Of a DNA stretch of 19,543 nt, positions 6,354 through 13,558 are shown one piece after another. Below the pieces are notes generated by a model, which had not been told where the DNA came from, did no database searches, and worked only from the letters and a program-made list of their open reading frames with translations. The position numbers were made by a program, and so were the translations under genes. Position 1 is the first letter of the stretch; every line of letters starts with the position of its first letter. Source of the DNA: Methanoregula sp. (lineage in GTDB: Archaea; Halobacteriota; Methanomicrobia; Methanomicrobiales; Methanospirillaceae); NCBI GenBank assembly GCA_003154335.1, contig PMDE01000054.1:39091-58633 (forward strand), written 5' to 3'.

Positions 6354-8327
6354 TCAGGCCATCGTCTTGTTTATCGCTGGTATATCAGGGATTATTGCAG
6401 TCGACCTTATTGCCATCTTTTTAAGTTTGGTGAGGAATCCTTCGGCGTTTTCCGGGACAAGTGCATACTTCAGGACATCATCAAGAGTGTCCATAGGTAA
6501 GATGGTCACAAGTGATTTGTACCGCTCTTCAATCAATACATCGCCGATATTCATTCTGGGGATAAGTATTGTCCTGATTCCTGCTTTGGCGGCAGCTTCA
6601 ATTTTATAGGTCACTCCGCCGACGGGGAGAACATCTCCCCTGACAGAGAGAGAACCAGTCATCGCAATGTCCTGCCGCACTGGAATCCCCTCAATTGCAC
6701 TGATTACTGCCGTGGCAATAGTGATTGAGGCTGAATCTCCCTCTGCTCCATAGGTTCCGATAAACTGGATATGGACGTCATTGTTTTTGATATCTTTCCC
6801 GGTAAACTTTTTTATTAATGCGCTGACGTTCTTGATGGATTGCTGGGCTATCGATTCCTCGTCTTTGAGCCAGGGTTCCTGCCGCTTGCCCGAAACACCC
6901 GTGGCGATGATCTGGCCACTTTCGCCTTGGGCTGGAGTTACCTCTGCCATGATCGGAAGGACGGATCCCGCGTCATTCCCGGTCACTGCAAGACCGTTCA
7001 CCCGTCCTACCCGGGTGCCTTCAACAATGGTCATCTCATATTCCCTGAGATGCTGAGTAACCTCATCAGAAACCTGATCCTCGATGGATCGTGCGGTCTT
7101 TTTTGCTGTTATAACATGGGCAGAAGTCGTCAGGCTTGCGTTTTCCTGCCGTGCAATATCCCCGGCTACACGGATCAGTCCACCCATATCGCGTAATTTT
7201 AAGGTCAGGTGTCCTTTCCGGTTCGATCTCCGCTTTGCTTCACGGATGATTTCGTCAATGGCGCTTTGATCGAAATGGGGGATTTTTGCATCATTTTTTA
7301 CTTCCTGGGCGATAAAACGAATATATTTTTTGCGGTTATCTTCGTTATCTTCCATACTCTCCGCCATATACACCTCATATCCATATCCACGGATACGGGA
7401 ACGGAGTGCAGGGTGCATCCCCTTAATTGCATCAAGATTTCCTGCCGCTACCATCACAAATCTGCAGGGGACCGGTTCAGTCCGGACCATCGCACCACTC
7501 GAGCGTTCACTCTGACCGGTGATCGGAAATTCCCCTTCCTGAAGTGCAGTAAGCAGGTTCTGTTGCGAGTGCGGGTCAAGAGTATTGATTTCATCAATGA
7601 AGAGCACGCCCCCATGAGCCCGGTGGATTGCCCCTACTTCCACCCGGTCATGGGCTGGAGTTTCAAGGCCTCCGCTCTGGAAGGGATCGTGCCGGACATC
7701 ACCAAGCAGAGCCCCTGCATGAGATCCAGTCCCGTCTATGAAGGGTGCGACATTTTTGGTATCATTGGAAACGAGGAGTTTCGGTACCATCGCTTCCTCA
7801 CGCGGAGTAGTGTAACGCAGTGCCATGAAAACAAAAGCAGCCGCAATAATTCCCATCAGCCACTGGTAGGTAAGGAAGGCATACCCGATGATTCCAATCA
7901 GGAGGAGCATCAAAAGGGTGTTCCGGAACTGGATCTTTTTCTTGGCTTCTGCTTTATGGGCAGCTACAATCGCCTTACCCCGTCCACCGTTCACAGTCCT
8001 GATAACCGGATTGTTCGGGTCGTCGGAATTAGGATATGCTAATATATCCTGAAGCTCTTCTTTTGGCAAAATCTCGGCCATGGCCTTGGCCAGCATGGAC
8101 TTTCCCGTTCCGGGGCTGCCAATCATCATAACGTGCCGGCGCTGAATTGCAGCTTTTTTAATGACTTCAACGGCATTTTCCTGACCGATTACCTGATCGA
8201 TGAGCTTCTCCGGCACTTCGATCTGGGATGAGGTTGCAACAACACCTTCGGTATGCGCAACTTCAGGGGACGTATCCTGTGTTTGTGCTGCCTCGTTTTG
8301 TAGGGACGCTTGTTCTGAAATTTCCAT
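6354..8327 (-). CDS. lonB: Archaeal membrane-bound Lon protease, LonB type
   Basis: This 657-residue ATP-dependent protease of the cytoplasmic membrane combines an AAA+ module with a C-terminal Ser/Lys protease domain. Walker A is GSPGTGKS (70-77). Two hydrophobic helices are inserted after it (about 137-153 and 157-171), the hallmark of LonB. Walker B is VLFIDEIN (241-248), and an arginine-rich segment ALRSRIRGYG follows. The protease domain carries Ser532 in AEGDSAS and Lys575 in TYKIEAA, the expected dyad. The start is ATG 8327, with GAGGG at 8338-8342. It heads the lonB-tldD-pmbA-BofA-like run and diverges from prs across 206 bases. TATA-like elements are at 8358-8365 or further upstream at about 8380. 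Confidence 0.97.
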   Translation of the reverse strand: MEISEQASLQNEAAQTQDTSPEVAHTEGVVATSSQIEVPEKLIDQVIGQENAVEVIKKAAIQRRHVMMIGSPGTGKSMLAKAMAEILPKEELQDILAYPNSDDPNNPVIRTVNGGRGKAIVAAHKAEAKKKIQFRNTLLMLLLIGIIGYAFLTYQWLMGIIAAAFVFMALRYTTPREEAMVPKLLVSNDTKNVAPFIDGTGSHAGALLGDVRHDPFQSGGLETPAHDRVEVGAIHRAHGGVLFIDEINTLDPHSQQNLLTALQEGEFPITGQSERSSGAMVRTEPVPCRFVMVAAGNLDAIKGMHPALRSRIRGYGYEVYMAESMEDNEDNRKKYIRFIAQEVKNDAKIPHFDQSAIDEIIREAKRRSNRKGHLTLKLRDMGGLIRVAGDIARQENASLTTSAHVITAKKTARSIEDQVSDEVTQHLREYEMTIVEGTRVGRVNGLAVTGNDAGSVLPIMAEVTPAQGESGQIIATGVSGKRQEPWLKDEESIAQQSIKNVSALIKKFTGKDIKNNDVHIQFIGTYGAEGDSASITIATAVISAIEGIPVRQDIAMTGSLSVRGDVLPVGGVTYKIEAAAKAGIRTILIPRMNIGDVLIEERYKSLVTILPMDTLDDVLKYALVPENAEGFLTKLKKMAIRSTAIIPDIPAINKTMA

Positions 8328-8354
8328 TGCGGAATGACCCTCTTTGACTCTTTC

Positions 8355-8368
8355 GAGTTTTATATGAA
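8355..8368 (-). promoter_or_regulatory. Candidate TATA box for lonB
   Basis: On the minus strand this reads TTCATATAAAACTC, centred about 34 bases upstream of the lonB ATG, so it would give a very short leader. A second AT-rich element (ACTTAAACTATT, near 8380-8392) would give a leader of about 30 bases that includes GAGGG. Which one is used cannot be told from sequence. Confidence 0.35.
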
Positions 8369-8533
8369 TTATTGCACAATAGTTTAAGTACTTTCAGCTG
8401 ATTACATCGGATAAGCTGTCTCTCTCAAAGGAAAATCCTTTTTTTTGAATACCCGGATAAATACAATACCTTTTGTTGTAAAATACATTCTAAAAGAAAG
8501 AAATACCATTACCCCGAATTTAGGAAGAATAAT

Positions 8534-9403
8534 ATGAAAGTGATCTGCACCGAAAAATCCCAGATACTTGCTACCAGCTTAGCCAGAGCACTAAAAACCA
8601 CAGTCGTTGAGGTTAAATATTCCCGTTTTCCTGATGGAGAACAGTATCTGATTACCGGAGAGCTGGACGAGCAGACCATTATTGTCGGAAGTGTTGTGGA
8701 TAACGACGCACTGGTCCAGTTAATACTGATGGTCGACGCCTGTGACAGTTCAGAAAACCTGCTTGTCGTACCTTATATGGGATACGCCCGCCAGGACAAG
8801 CGTTTCCTGCCAGGAGAACCGGTCAGTGCTCGTGCGGTGGCACAGGTTCTCAGCAGAGGGGTTTCAGAAATTATTACTGTCAATATTCACGAAAAGGAGG
8901 TTCTCAACTATTTCGGGGTTCCGGCAAGAAACATCTCCCTTGCTCCCGATATAGGCGACTATATTGGTGCATTAAATTTATCCAACCCCCTGATTCTTGC
9001 TCCTGATGAAGGCGCGCTTGTTTTCGCCGAAGAGGTTGCTTCTGCAGGAGGATGGGATTTTGACCATCTCGAAAAGACCCGTCTCAGCGGCGTTGAGGTT
9101 AAGATGGCCCCAAAACAATTGTGCGCTGCATCCCGATCAGTCGTTATTGTGGATGATATCATTTCAACCGGGGGAACGATTGCCACAGCATCGGAAATGC
9201 TCTATCAACAGGGTGCAAAAGATGTATTTGCTGCATGCGTACATGGTGTTTTAACCGGGGGGGCATTTGTCCGGCTTATAGCAGCAGGAGTCCGGGACGT
9301 AATCTGCAGTGATACCCTTGAAAGGGCAAACAGTAAAATTTCTGCGGCCAACCGGATTGCCCTTACATTAAAAATGCCTGATTACAATAAAAAATTCAGG
9401 TAA
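8534..9403 (+). CDS. prs: Ribose-phosphate pyrophosphokinase (PRPP synthetase)
   Basis: This makes phosphoribosyl pyrophosphate from ribose-5-phosphate and ATP, feeding purine, pyrimidine, histidine and tryptophan synthesis. The 289-residue length fits archaeal enzymes, shorter than the roughly 315 of bacteria. Motifs: RFPDGEQY (31-38), VVPYMGYARQDKRF (78-91, ATP/pyrophosphate region), NIHEKEVLNYF (117-127, His119 in the metal/ATP site) and the PRPP loop VVIVDDIISTGGT (203-215). The ATG at 8534 has a modest GGAAG upstream. An AT-rich element near 8478-8490 could be the promoter. It leads a plus-strand group with nob1 27 bases downstream. The regulator downstream and purF near the window end also handle PRPP-type ligands. 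Confidence 0.95.
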   Translation: MKVICTEKSQILATSLARALKTTVVEVKYSRFPDGEQYLITGELDEQTIIVGSVVDNDALVQLILMVDACDSSENLLVVPYMGYARQDKRFLPGEPVSARAVAQVLSRGVSEIITVNIHEKEVLNYFGVPARNISLAPDIGDYIGALNLSNPLILAPDEGALVFAEEVASAGGWDFDHLEKTRLSGVEVKMAPKQLCAASRSVVIVDDIISTGGTIATASEMLYQQGAKDVFAACVHGVLTGGAFVRLIAAGVRDVICSDTLERANSKISAANRIALTLKMPDYNKKFR

Positions 9404-9430
9404 TTTTATTTTTCCTTCCCGCAGGTCGAT

Positions 9431-9886
9431 ATGAAAGCTGTACTCGATTCCAGTGTTTTTTTTTCGGACCGCCCCATCAGCGGTGAACTTTATACAACGC
9501 CTTCCGTGTGTGATGAACTGAAGGACATCCGCTCAAAAGGAAATTTCGAAAAATTTTCTGCTGAGGGTTTACGCGTTGTTTCTCCAAAAACCGAAAACCG
9601 GGAGAATGTTTTAACAGCGGCCAGAAAAACAAGGGATTTTTCAGTGATCTCCGAAACGGATTGCGATCTTCTCGCATTGGCTCTTGAACTTGAAGCCTTG
9701 CTCTATACCGATGACTTCGCTATCCAGAACGTTGCATGTATTATCGGGGTGCAAACAGTCCCCATCAACCAGCGGAAATCTAAGCGTATCCACTGGAAAT
9801 ATCGTTGCAGTGGTTGTGGCAGATATTTCGATCATGACGGGGAATGTCGCATTTGCGGTGCGTTGATTAAAAGAAAATTTAAATAG
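9431..9886 (+). CDS. nob1: Nob1-like ribosome biogenesis endonuclease (PIN domain plus zinc ribbon)
   Basis: This 151-residue protein matches archaeal Nob1, which cuts the 3' end of the 16S rRNA precursor during small-subunit maturation. The N-terminal PIN domain supplies acidic residues for metal binding: Asp6 in VLDSSVFF, Glu29 in CDELKDI, Asp77/Asp79 in SETDCDLLALALEL, and Asp94/Asp95 in YTDDFAIQN. A C-terminal zinc ribbon has C126-S-G-C129 and C139-R-I-C142. The basic tail (KRIHWKYR, KRKFK) is suited to RNA. The start is ATG 9431 with a weak AGGT just upstream. It lies 27 bases after prs and 21 bases before the next gene, so it is likely in one transcript. A PIN toxin is unlikely because of the zinc ribbon and the lack of an antitoxin partner. 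Confidence 0.9.
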   Translation: MKAVLDSSVFFSDRPISGELYTTPSVCDELKDIRSKGNFEKFSAEGLRVVSPKTENRENVLTAARKTRDFSVISETDCDLLALALELEALLYTDDFAIQNVACIIGVQTVPINQRKSKRIHWKYRCSGCGRYFDHDGECRICGALIKRKFK

Positions 9887-9907
9887 ATTCCGGCGAATCT
9901 TCTTCCC

Positions 9908-10516
9908 ATGTCTTCCCTTGACGATCTGATTAGCAGGGCAAAAATGCTCCTCGCTGAAGGACATAGTCCAGGTCAGATTGCAGATGAACTTTCCCTCTCC
10001 ATGGAAACAGTGACGTGGCTTCTCACCCAGGGAAAAGGAACGGTGGCTCCAAAAGACGTTCATATCGACTGGACTGCGGTCAGCAGCCATGCCGCGATGC
10101 TTGAAGGAACAGCACTGATGCTTCTTCAAAGATTTTATGGAAGCCAATCCGATGAAACTGCTTCTTCACCGGCGGCAGACGTAATCGTTGGTATCGCCTT
10201 GTCAGGAATCCCGCTTGCAACCATTATTGCCGTGCAGGAAGCTGCAAAACTTGCAATCTATCATCCGGCAAAGCAGAACCAGAGTGAGCATCCGATGGGA
10301 TCAATCAGCGGCAATTTTGCTGCAGTCGGGGGGGAACGCTGTATCATTGTTGACGATACAATTACGTCGGGCAACACGATGCGCGAAGTAGTGAAATATT
10401 TAAAGAAACATAATGCCGTCCCGGTTGCTATATGGGTAATATTCGATAAGCGCGGTATCAAGGATATCGAAGGTGTACCAGTCTATTCTCTCTTTAAAAT
10501 ATCCCGTATTGACTGA
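9908..10516 (+). CDS. HTH-phosphoribosyltransferase regulator (PyrE-like / GfcR-like)
   Basis: This 202-residue protein has two parts. The N-terminal helix-turn-helix (about 5-42) contains EGHSPGQIADELSLSMETVT, which suits DNA binding. The C-terminal type I phosphoribosyltransferase domain has the PRPP loop CIIVDDTITSGNT (145-157) and the DVIVGIALSGIPLA segment (91-104). This layout is annotated in archaea as orotate phosphoribosyltransferase-like protein. A haloarchaeal relative, GfcR, is a sugar-metabolism transcription regulator, so a regulator sensing a phosphoribosyl metabolite is more likely than a true PyrE enzyme. There is no clear ribosome site before ATG 9908. It follows nob1 by 21 bases and is the last gene before an oligo-T stop and the thermosome promoter. 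Confidence 0.85.
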   Translation: MSSLDDLISRAKMLLAEGHSPGQIADELSLSMETVTWLLTQGKGTVAPKDVHIDWTAVSSHAAMLEGTALMLLQRFYGSQSDETASSPAADVIVGIALSGIPLATIIAVQEAAKLAIYHPAKQNQSEHPMGSISGNFAAVGGERCIIVDDTITSGNTMREVVKYLKKHNAVPVAIWVIFDKRGIKDIEGVPVYSLFKISRID

Positions 10517-10517
10517 T

Positions 10518-10530
10518 CAAATTTTTTTTA
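10518..10530 (+). terminator. Oligo-T terminator after the prs-nob1-regulator group
   Basis: A run of eight T just after the regulator's stop, with no stem-loop needed, is the usual archaeal termination signal. It lies immediately upstream of the thermosome promoter, so the two transcripts are probably separate. Confidence 0.5.
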
Positions 10531-10550
10531 CTTGGCCCAAACACAGAATG

Positions 10551-10558
10551 TTTATATA
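10551..10558 (+). promoter_or_regulatory. Thermosome promoter TATA box
   Basis: TTTATATA lies 41-48 bases upstream of the thermosome ATG. Initiation about 25 bases downstream would leave a short leader containing GGAGG at 10587-10591, spaced 7 bases from the start. This is one of the strongest promoter and ribosome site pairs in the window, which fits a highly expressed chaperonin. Confidence 0.7.
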
Positions 10559-10598
10559 GAAGTTCAATTCCACTTTTTACAACATCGGAGGATACATT

Positions 10599-12194
10599 AT
10601 GCAATCTGGACAACAAATTGTCATTTTAAAAGAAAATGTAGAGCGTAATTACGGGAAAGAAGCCCAGCGCTCGAATATTGCCGCCGCAAAGGCTATTGCC
10701 GGGGCTGTCAAGTCGACACTTGGTCCACGGGGAATGGACAAGATGCTTGTCGGTTCAACCGGAGATATTGTCATCACCAATGATGGTGCAACCATTCTGG
10801 GAGAAATTGCCGTTCAGCACCCCGGTGCAAAAATGGTGATTGAAGTCGCAAAGACGCAGGATGATGAGGTCGGTGACGGGACAACCACTGCCGTTATTCT
10901 CGTTGGCGCGCTCATGGAACAGGCTGAGGGAATGCTCGAGCAGGGAATTCACCCGACCGTTATCGCACAAGGGTACCGCATGGGTATGGAGAAAGCCCTG
11001 GAGATTGTGAACACACTATCTCTCACGGTTGACCCGACAGACCGTAAAACCCTCTTTAAAATCGTTGACACGGCCATAACTGGCAAATCGATCGAATCGG
11101 TGAAAACCAAGCTTGACGGGATTATTGTTGACGCTGTAATGGCCGTTGCCGAAAAAACCAATGGTAAGATCATCGTCAATGATGACGATGTGATGATCAA
11201 GAAGCAGAAAGGGCAGGCAATGGACGATGCAGAACTGATACGCGGAATTGTCATTGATAAGAAACGTATCAGTGAAGGTATGCCTAAAAAGATTACAAAA
11301 GCCAAAGTGGCGTTAATTGCAATGCCTCTTGAGATATCAAAAACTCAGGTTAAAGCAAAGATCAAGATCACCAGTGCTGATCAGATTAATGCCTTTTCCG
11401 AGCAGGAACGCGACACGCTCAAAAATCTTGCAGATGCGATTATTGCAAGCGGTGCCAACGTTCTGCTGTGCCAGAAAGGTATTGCAGATGCAGTCCAGTT
11501 CTATCTTGCGAAGAACGGGATCCTGGCCATTGAAGATATTCCGGAAAGTGATATGAAGTATGCCGCACGTTCCCTTCATGCAACGATTGTAAACAAACCA
11601 GATACCCTTACTGCAAAGGATCTAGGGTTTGCAGAGCTCGTAGAAGAGGATACTGATGCCAACATCACCCGAATCTCCGGATGCAAGAACCCCAAGTCAA
11701 TCACTATCCTGCTCCGCGGCTCCAGCGATTATCTCCTTGATGAACTTGAGCGTGCTGTTGTTGACGGAACACGCGTAGTTATGGATGCAATGGAAGATGG
11801 CACCTATGTAGTAGGCGGAGGGGCAGTCGAGACAGAACTTTTAATGAAAATCCGAGACTATGCTTCGACGGTCGGTGGACGTGTCCAGCTCGCCTTAGAA
11901 GCATATGCAGCTGCTTTCGAATCCATTCCCCGTGCTCTTGCAGAAAACTCAGGATATAACCCTATCGACAAGCTGGTTGAACTCAAGAATGCGCACTCCA
12001 AGGGAAAGAAGAATGCCGGTTTGAATGTATATGACGGCACAATTATCGATATGCTATCAGCGGGTGTTCTTGAACCACTGAGATCGAAGCGGCAGTCTAT
12101 CCAGAGCGCATCGGAGACTGCAGTCATGCTTATCCGCGTGGATGACATGATGATCACCCAGTCAAAAGCTGGCGGCGCTCCCGGGGCATTTTAA
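10599..12194 (+). CDS. thsA: Thermosome subunit (group II chaperonin)
   Basis: This 531-residue ATP-driven chaperonin subunit folds cytosolic proteins in a double-ring complex. Group II marks: LGPRGMDKML (41-50), TNDGATILGEI (60-70), the ATP-site GDGTTTAVI (92-100), VVDGTRVVMDAMEDG before the conserved GGGAVE, and NSGYNPIDKL near the C-terminus. It ends GGAPGAF, without the long GGM-rich tail of many thermosomes. The start is fixed by a strong GGAGG and the alignment of the first motifs. It is monocistronic: its own TATA box upstream, and a hairpin followed by a T tract downstream. Other subunit genes may exist elsewhere in the genome; the letter in the symbol is provisional. Confidence 0.97.
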   Translation: MQSGQQIVILKENVERNYGKEAQRSNIAAAKAIAGAVKSTLGPRGMDKMLVGSTGDIVITNDGATILGEIAVQHPGAKMVIEVAKTQDDEVGDGTTTAVILVGALMEQAEGMLEQGIHPTVIAQGYRMGMEKALEIVNTLSLTVDPTDRKTLFKIVDTAITGKSIESVKTKLDGIIVDAVMAVAEKTNGKIIVNDDDVMIKKQKGQAMDDAELIRGIVIDKKRISEGMPKKITKAKVALIAMPLEISKTQVKAKIKITSADQINAFSEQERDTLKNLADAIIASGANVLLCQKGIADAVQFYLAKNGILAIEDIPESDMKYAARSLHATIVNKPDTLTAKDLGFAELVEEDTDANITRISGCKNPKSITILLRGSSDYLLDELERAVVDGTRVVMDAMEDGTYVVGGGAVETELLMKIRDYASTVGGRVQLALEAYAAAFESIPRALAENSGYNPIDKLVELKNAHSKGKKNAGLNVYDGTIIDMLSAGVLEPLRSKRQSIQSASETAVMLIRVDDMMITQSKAGGAPGAF

Positions 12195-12224
12195 AATAAA
12201 ATTCAAAAGAAATATGAAGCGAAC

Positions 12225-12250
12225 AAAGGAACCCTGTGTCTCCTTTTTTT
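12225..12250 (+). terminator. Stem-loop and T-tract terminator after the thermosome
   Basis: AAAGGA (12225-12230) pairs perfectly with TCCTTT (12241-12246) across a 10-base loop, and the T run continues to 12250. It lies 30 bases past the thermosome stop. Confidence 0.6.
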
Positions 12251-12415
12251 AGCTTTCTTTGACTATCCCTTCCCTGAAGACGGGAACCATTCCTAAACGG
12301 TTCTCTCGGGTGCAAGTCATGTCCATTCCATTGAATCAGTAACTTCAGTGAAAGTGCATCAGGCCGTCATCAGATAACTATTAGAACAATTGATGGAAAA
12401 AATATCAGAACCGGT

Positions 12416-12500
12416 GCCGAGGTAGTCTAGCCCGGGAAGGCGGTAGCCTCGAAAGCTACTGGCGCTTCGCGCCTCGGGAGTTCAAATCTCCCCCTCGGCG
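12416..12500 (+). tRNA. tRNA-Ser (anticodon CGA)
   Basis: This is a complete class II tRNA of 85 nt. The acceptor stem GCCGAGG pairs with CCTCGGC (12493-12499), with discriminator G12500. The anticodon stem GTAGC/GCTAC holds the loop CTCGAAA, giving anticodon CGA for the UCG codon. A long variable arm (GGCGC-TTC-GCGCC type) and the T arm GGGAG-TTCAAAT-CTCCC follow. The long arm and G discriminator both fit serine. CCA is not encoded. An oligo-T terminator follows directly. The 165 bases between the thermosome terminator and this gene hold nothing I can name. Confidence 0.95.
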
Positions 12501-12508
12501 TTTTTTTT
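12501..12508 (+). terminator. Oligo-T terminator of tRNA-Ser
   Basis: Eight consecutive T directly after the discriminator base of the tRNA, a standard archaeal tRNA termination signal. Confidence 0.6.
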
Positions 12509-12648
12509 GCGGATCGCTGAAAATTGCAGGATATTAAATCATAATAATTATTTATTGCGGGTCGATTGTAAAAATATCTGAAATTTCGGCTTAATTTTTC
12601 AAAAAAAGAGTGATTTTCAAAGATTTTTATTTTTTATCGAAAATAAAA

Positions 12649-12658
12649 TTATATATAG
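12649..12658 (+). promoter_or_regulatory. Strong TATA box upstream of the small-ORF chain
   Basis: TTATATATAG in a purine-rich AT context (AAAATAAAA just upstream, suited to a BRE). Initiation would fall near 12680, at or next to the first ATG of the small-ORF chain (12678), and about 80 bases before the membrane protein start. Confidence 0.55.
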
Positions 12659-12677
12659 TAGGTATCCATATCATTAG

Positions 12678-12734
12678 ATGTTAAGGTTGGTTGGTTCAAA
12701 TACGATGAGCTGGCGATACCGGAATTTTGGATGA
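12678..12734 (+). CDS. Short upstream ORF 1 (18 aa), possible leader peptide
   Basis: ATG at 12678 opens MLRLVGSNTMSWRYRNFG and stops at TGA 12732-12734; an internal ATG at 12705 would give 9 residues. Its stop overlaps the start of the next small ORF as ATGA. It lies about 20 bases after a strong TATA box. I do not know a function. It may be a leader peptide, a chance frame, or the remains of a longer gene. Confidence 0.25.
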   Translation: MLRLVGSNTMSWRYRNFG

Positions 12735-12754
12735 AGAAACCGTTGTTTTGGTGA
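12731..12754 (+). CDS. Short upstream ORF 2 (7 aa), possible leader peptide
   Basis: ATG AAG AAA CCG TTG TTT TGG TGA encodes MKKPLFW. It starts inside the stop of the preceding ORF (ATGA) and its TGA abuts the ATG at 12755 in the same frame. The same bases GGTGA (12750-12754) that end this ORF form the ribosome site for the ATG at 12761. It may be coupling leader, chance, or a gene cut by a TGA. Confidence 0.22.
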   Translation: MKKPLFW

Positions 12755-12760
12755 ATGACA

Positions 12761-12964
12761 ATGATCCGGATAAAAAGAAATAAGCCCCAGATATCGGCTG
12801 ATACAAAGTCATTTCGTGAGATTCGAAGGATTCATCTGAACCGTACGTTTATGCCTATAAAAATTGGTGCAATAGTTGGATATATTATTTTAGGGATGCT
12901 GTCTGCATCCACATCCATGTTTGGAATCCTGATAGGTGCGTTTTTCCGGGTCGCCGGCTTTTAA
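12761..12964 (+). CDS. Small membrane protein of unknown function (67 aa)
   Basis: The first part (residues 1-34) is basic and polar (MIRIKRNKPQ, REIRRIHLNR). The rest, from about residue 35, is hydrophobic with regularly spaced glycines (IGAIVGYIILGMLSASTSMF, then GILIGAFFRVAGF). This could be one long or two short membrane helices with a positive-inside N-terminus. I do not recognise the family. I choose ATG 12761 because GGTGA lies 6 bases upstream; the ATG at 12755 directly abuts that site. A strong TATA box and the T8 run after the stop support an expressed unit. The upstream small ORFs are chained to it. Confidence 0.5.
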   Translation: MIRIKRNKPQISADTKSFREIRRIHLNRTFMPIKIGAIVGYIILGMLSASTSMFGILIGAFFRVAGF

Positions 12965-12972
12965 TTTTTTTT
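12965..12972 (+). terminator. Oligo-T terminator after the small membrane protein
   Basis: Eight T directly after the TAA stop, followed by a second T-rich run (TCTTTTTTGAT). Confidence 0.5.
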
Positions 12973-13067
12973 AAGTCTCTTTTTTGATATAAACAACTCA
13001 AAATATAATTTCCATTTTGCAGCGGTTGTTCCAGGGAATAAAAAATTAAACAAATTTTCAGAACCTA

Positions 13068-13478
13068 TCATTCCACAATAACAGTACCCTTCATCGATGG
13101 GTGAATTGAACAAATATAGGAATATACTCCAGCCACTGCAAAAATATGACTCTCAGACTGACTTGCACCAAGGATCTGAGTTGAAAAGCCTGCGTCGGCA
13201 AACTGAAGCTTATGGGCCACAGAGTCTTTATTCACCCAACGGACAGCTGATCCCGCTTTCACCGTTATTGTAGAAGGATCAAAAGTAAAATTTTTGATCT
13301 GAATCGTATTGTCAGAAACTGAAGAGGTTATTTTAGGAGCGGTTGTTCCCACCGGTTGTTGGGTCGTTTGTGAGGGCGTTGTAACAGATGTATTCTGGAC
13401 TGGGGGTATTGACTGGGCGCATCCACAGATAATAACCAGAATGGCTGCAATCGCAAGAAGGACAAAATATTTTTTCAT
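13068..13478 (-). CDS. Cupredoxin-like lipoprotein (blue copper protein)
   Basis: This 136-residue exported protein starts with a signal peptide: MKKYF, a hydrophobic core, then the lipobox-like IICGC with Cys20 as the likely lipid-modified residue. A Thr/Pro/Gln-rich linker follows (about 25-56), then a single plastocyanin/azurin-like beta domain. The type 1 copper ligands are all present: His89 in VAHKL, Cys123, His126 and Met129 in CSIHPSM. It probably carries electrons or binds copper on the outer face of the membrane. The partner is unknown. It is 80 bases downstream of the helicase gene on the same strand; an ATTATTATA element at about 13501-13510 suggests its own promoter. Confidence 0.9.
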   Translation of the reverse strand: MKKYFVLLAIAAILVIICGCAQSIPPVQNTSVTTPSQTTQQPVGTTAPKITSSVSDNTIQIKNFTFDPSTITVKAGSAVRWVNKDSVAHKLQFADAGFSTQILGASQSESHIFAVAGVYSYICSIHPSMKGTVIVE

Positions 13479-13558
13479 AAATTGATTTCCCCAGTTTTCC
13501 TATAATAATCTGACGTGCCAGTAAATTGGATCCGGTTCCCTCTGGCGTAATCGATGTT

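Noticed and set aside
7209..8042. Plus-strand open frame of 277 codons opposite lonB
   Set aside because: It lies wholly within lonB, shows no domain and no ribosome site; its length comes from the codon bias of lonB.
9431..9886. PIN-domain toxin of a toxin-antitoxin pair
   Set aside because: The C-terminal zinc ribbon and the absence of an adjacent antitoxin gene fit Nob1 instead.
12262..12320. Possible small structured RNA (GAACC...GGTTC stem)
   Set aside because: Only a five-base stem with no conserved box or K-turn motif that I can recognise.
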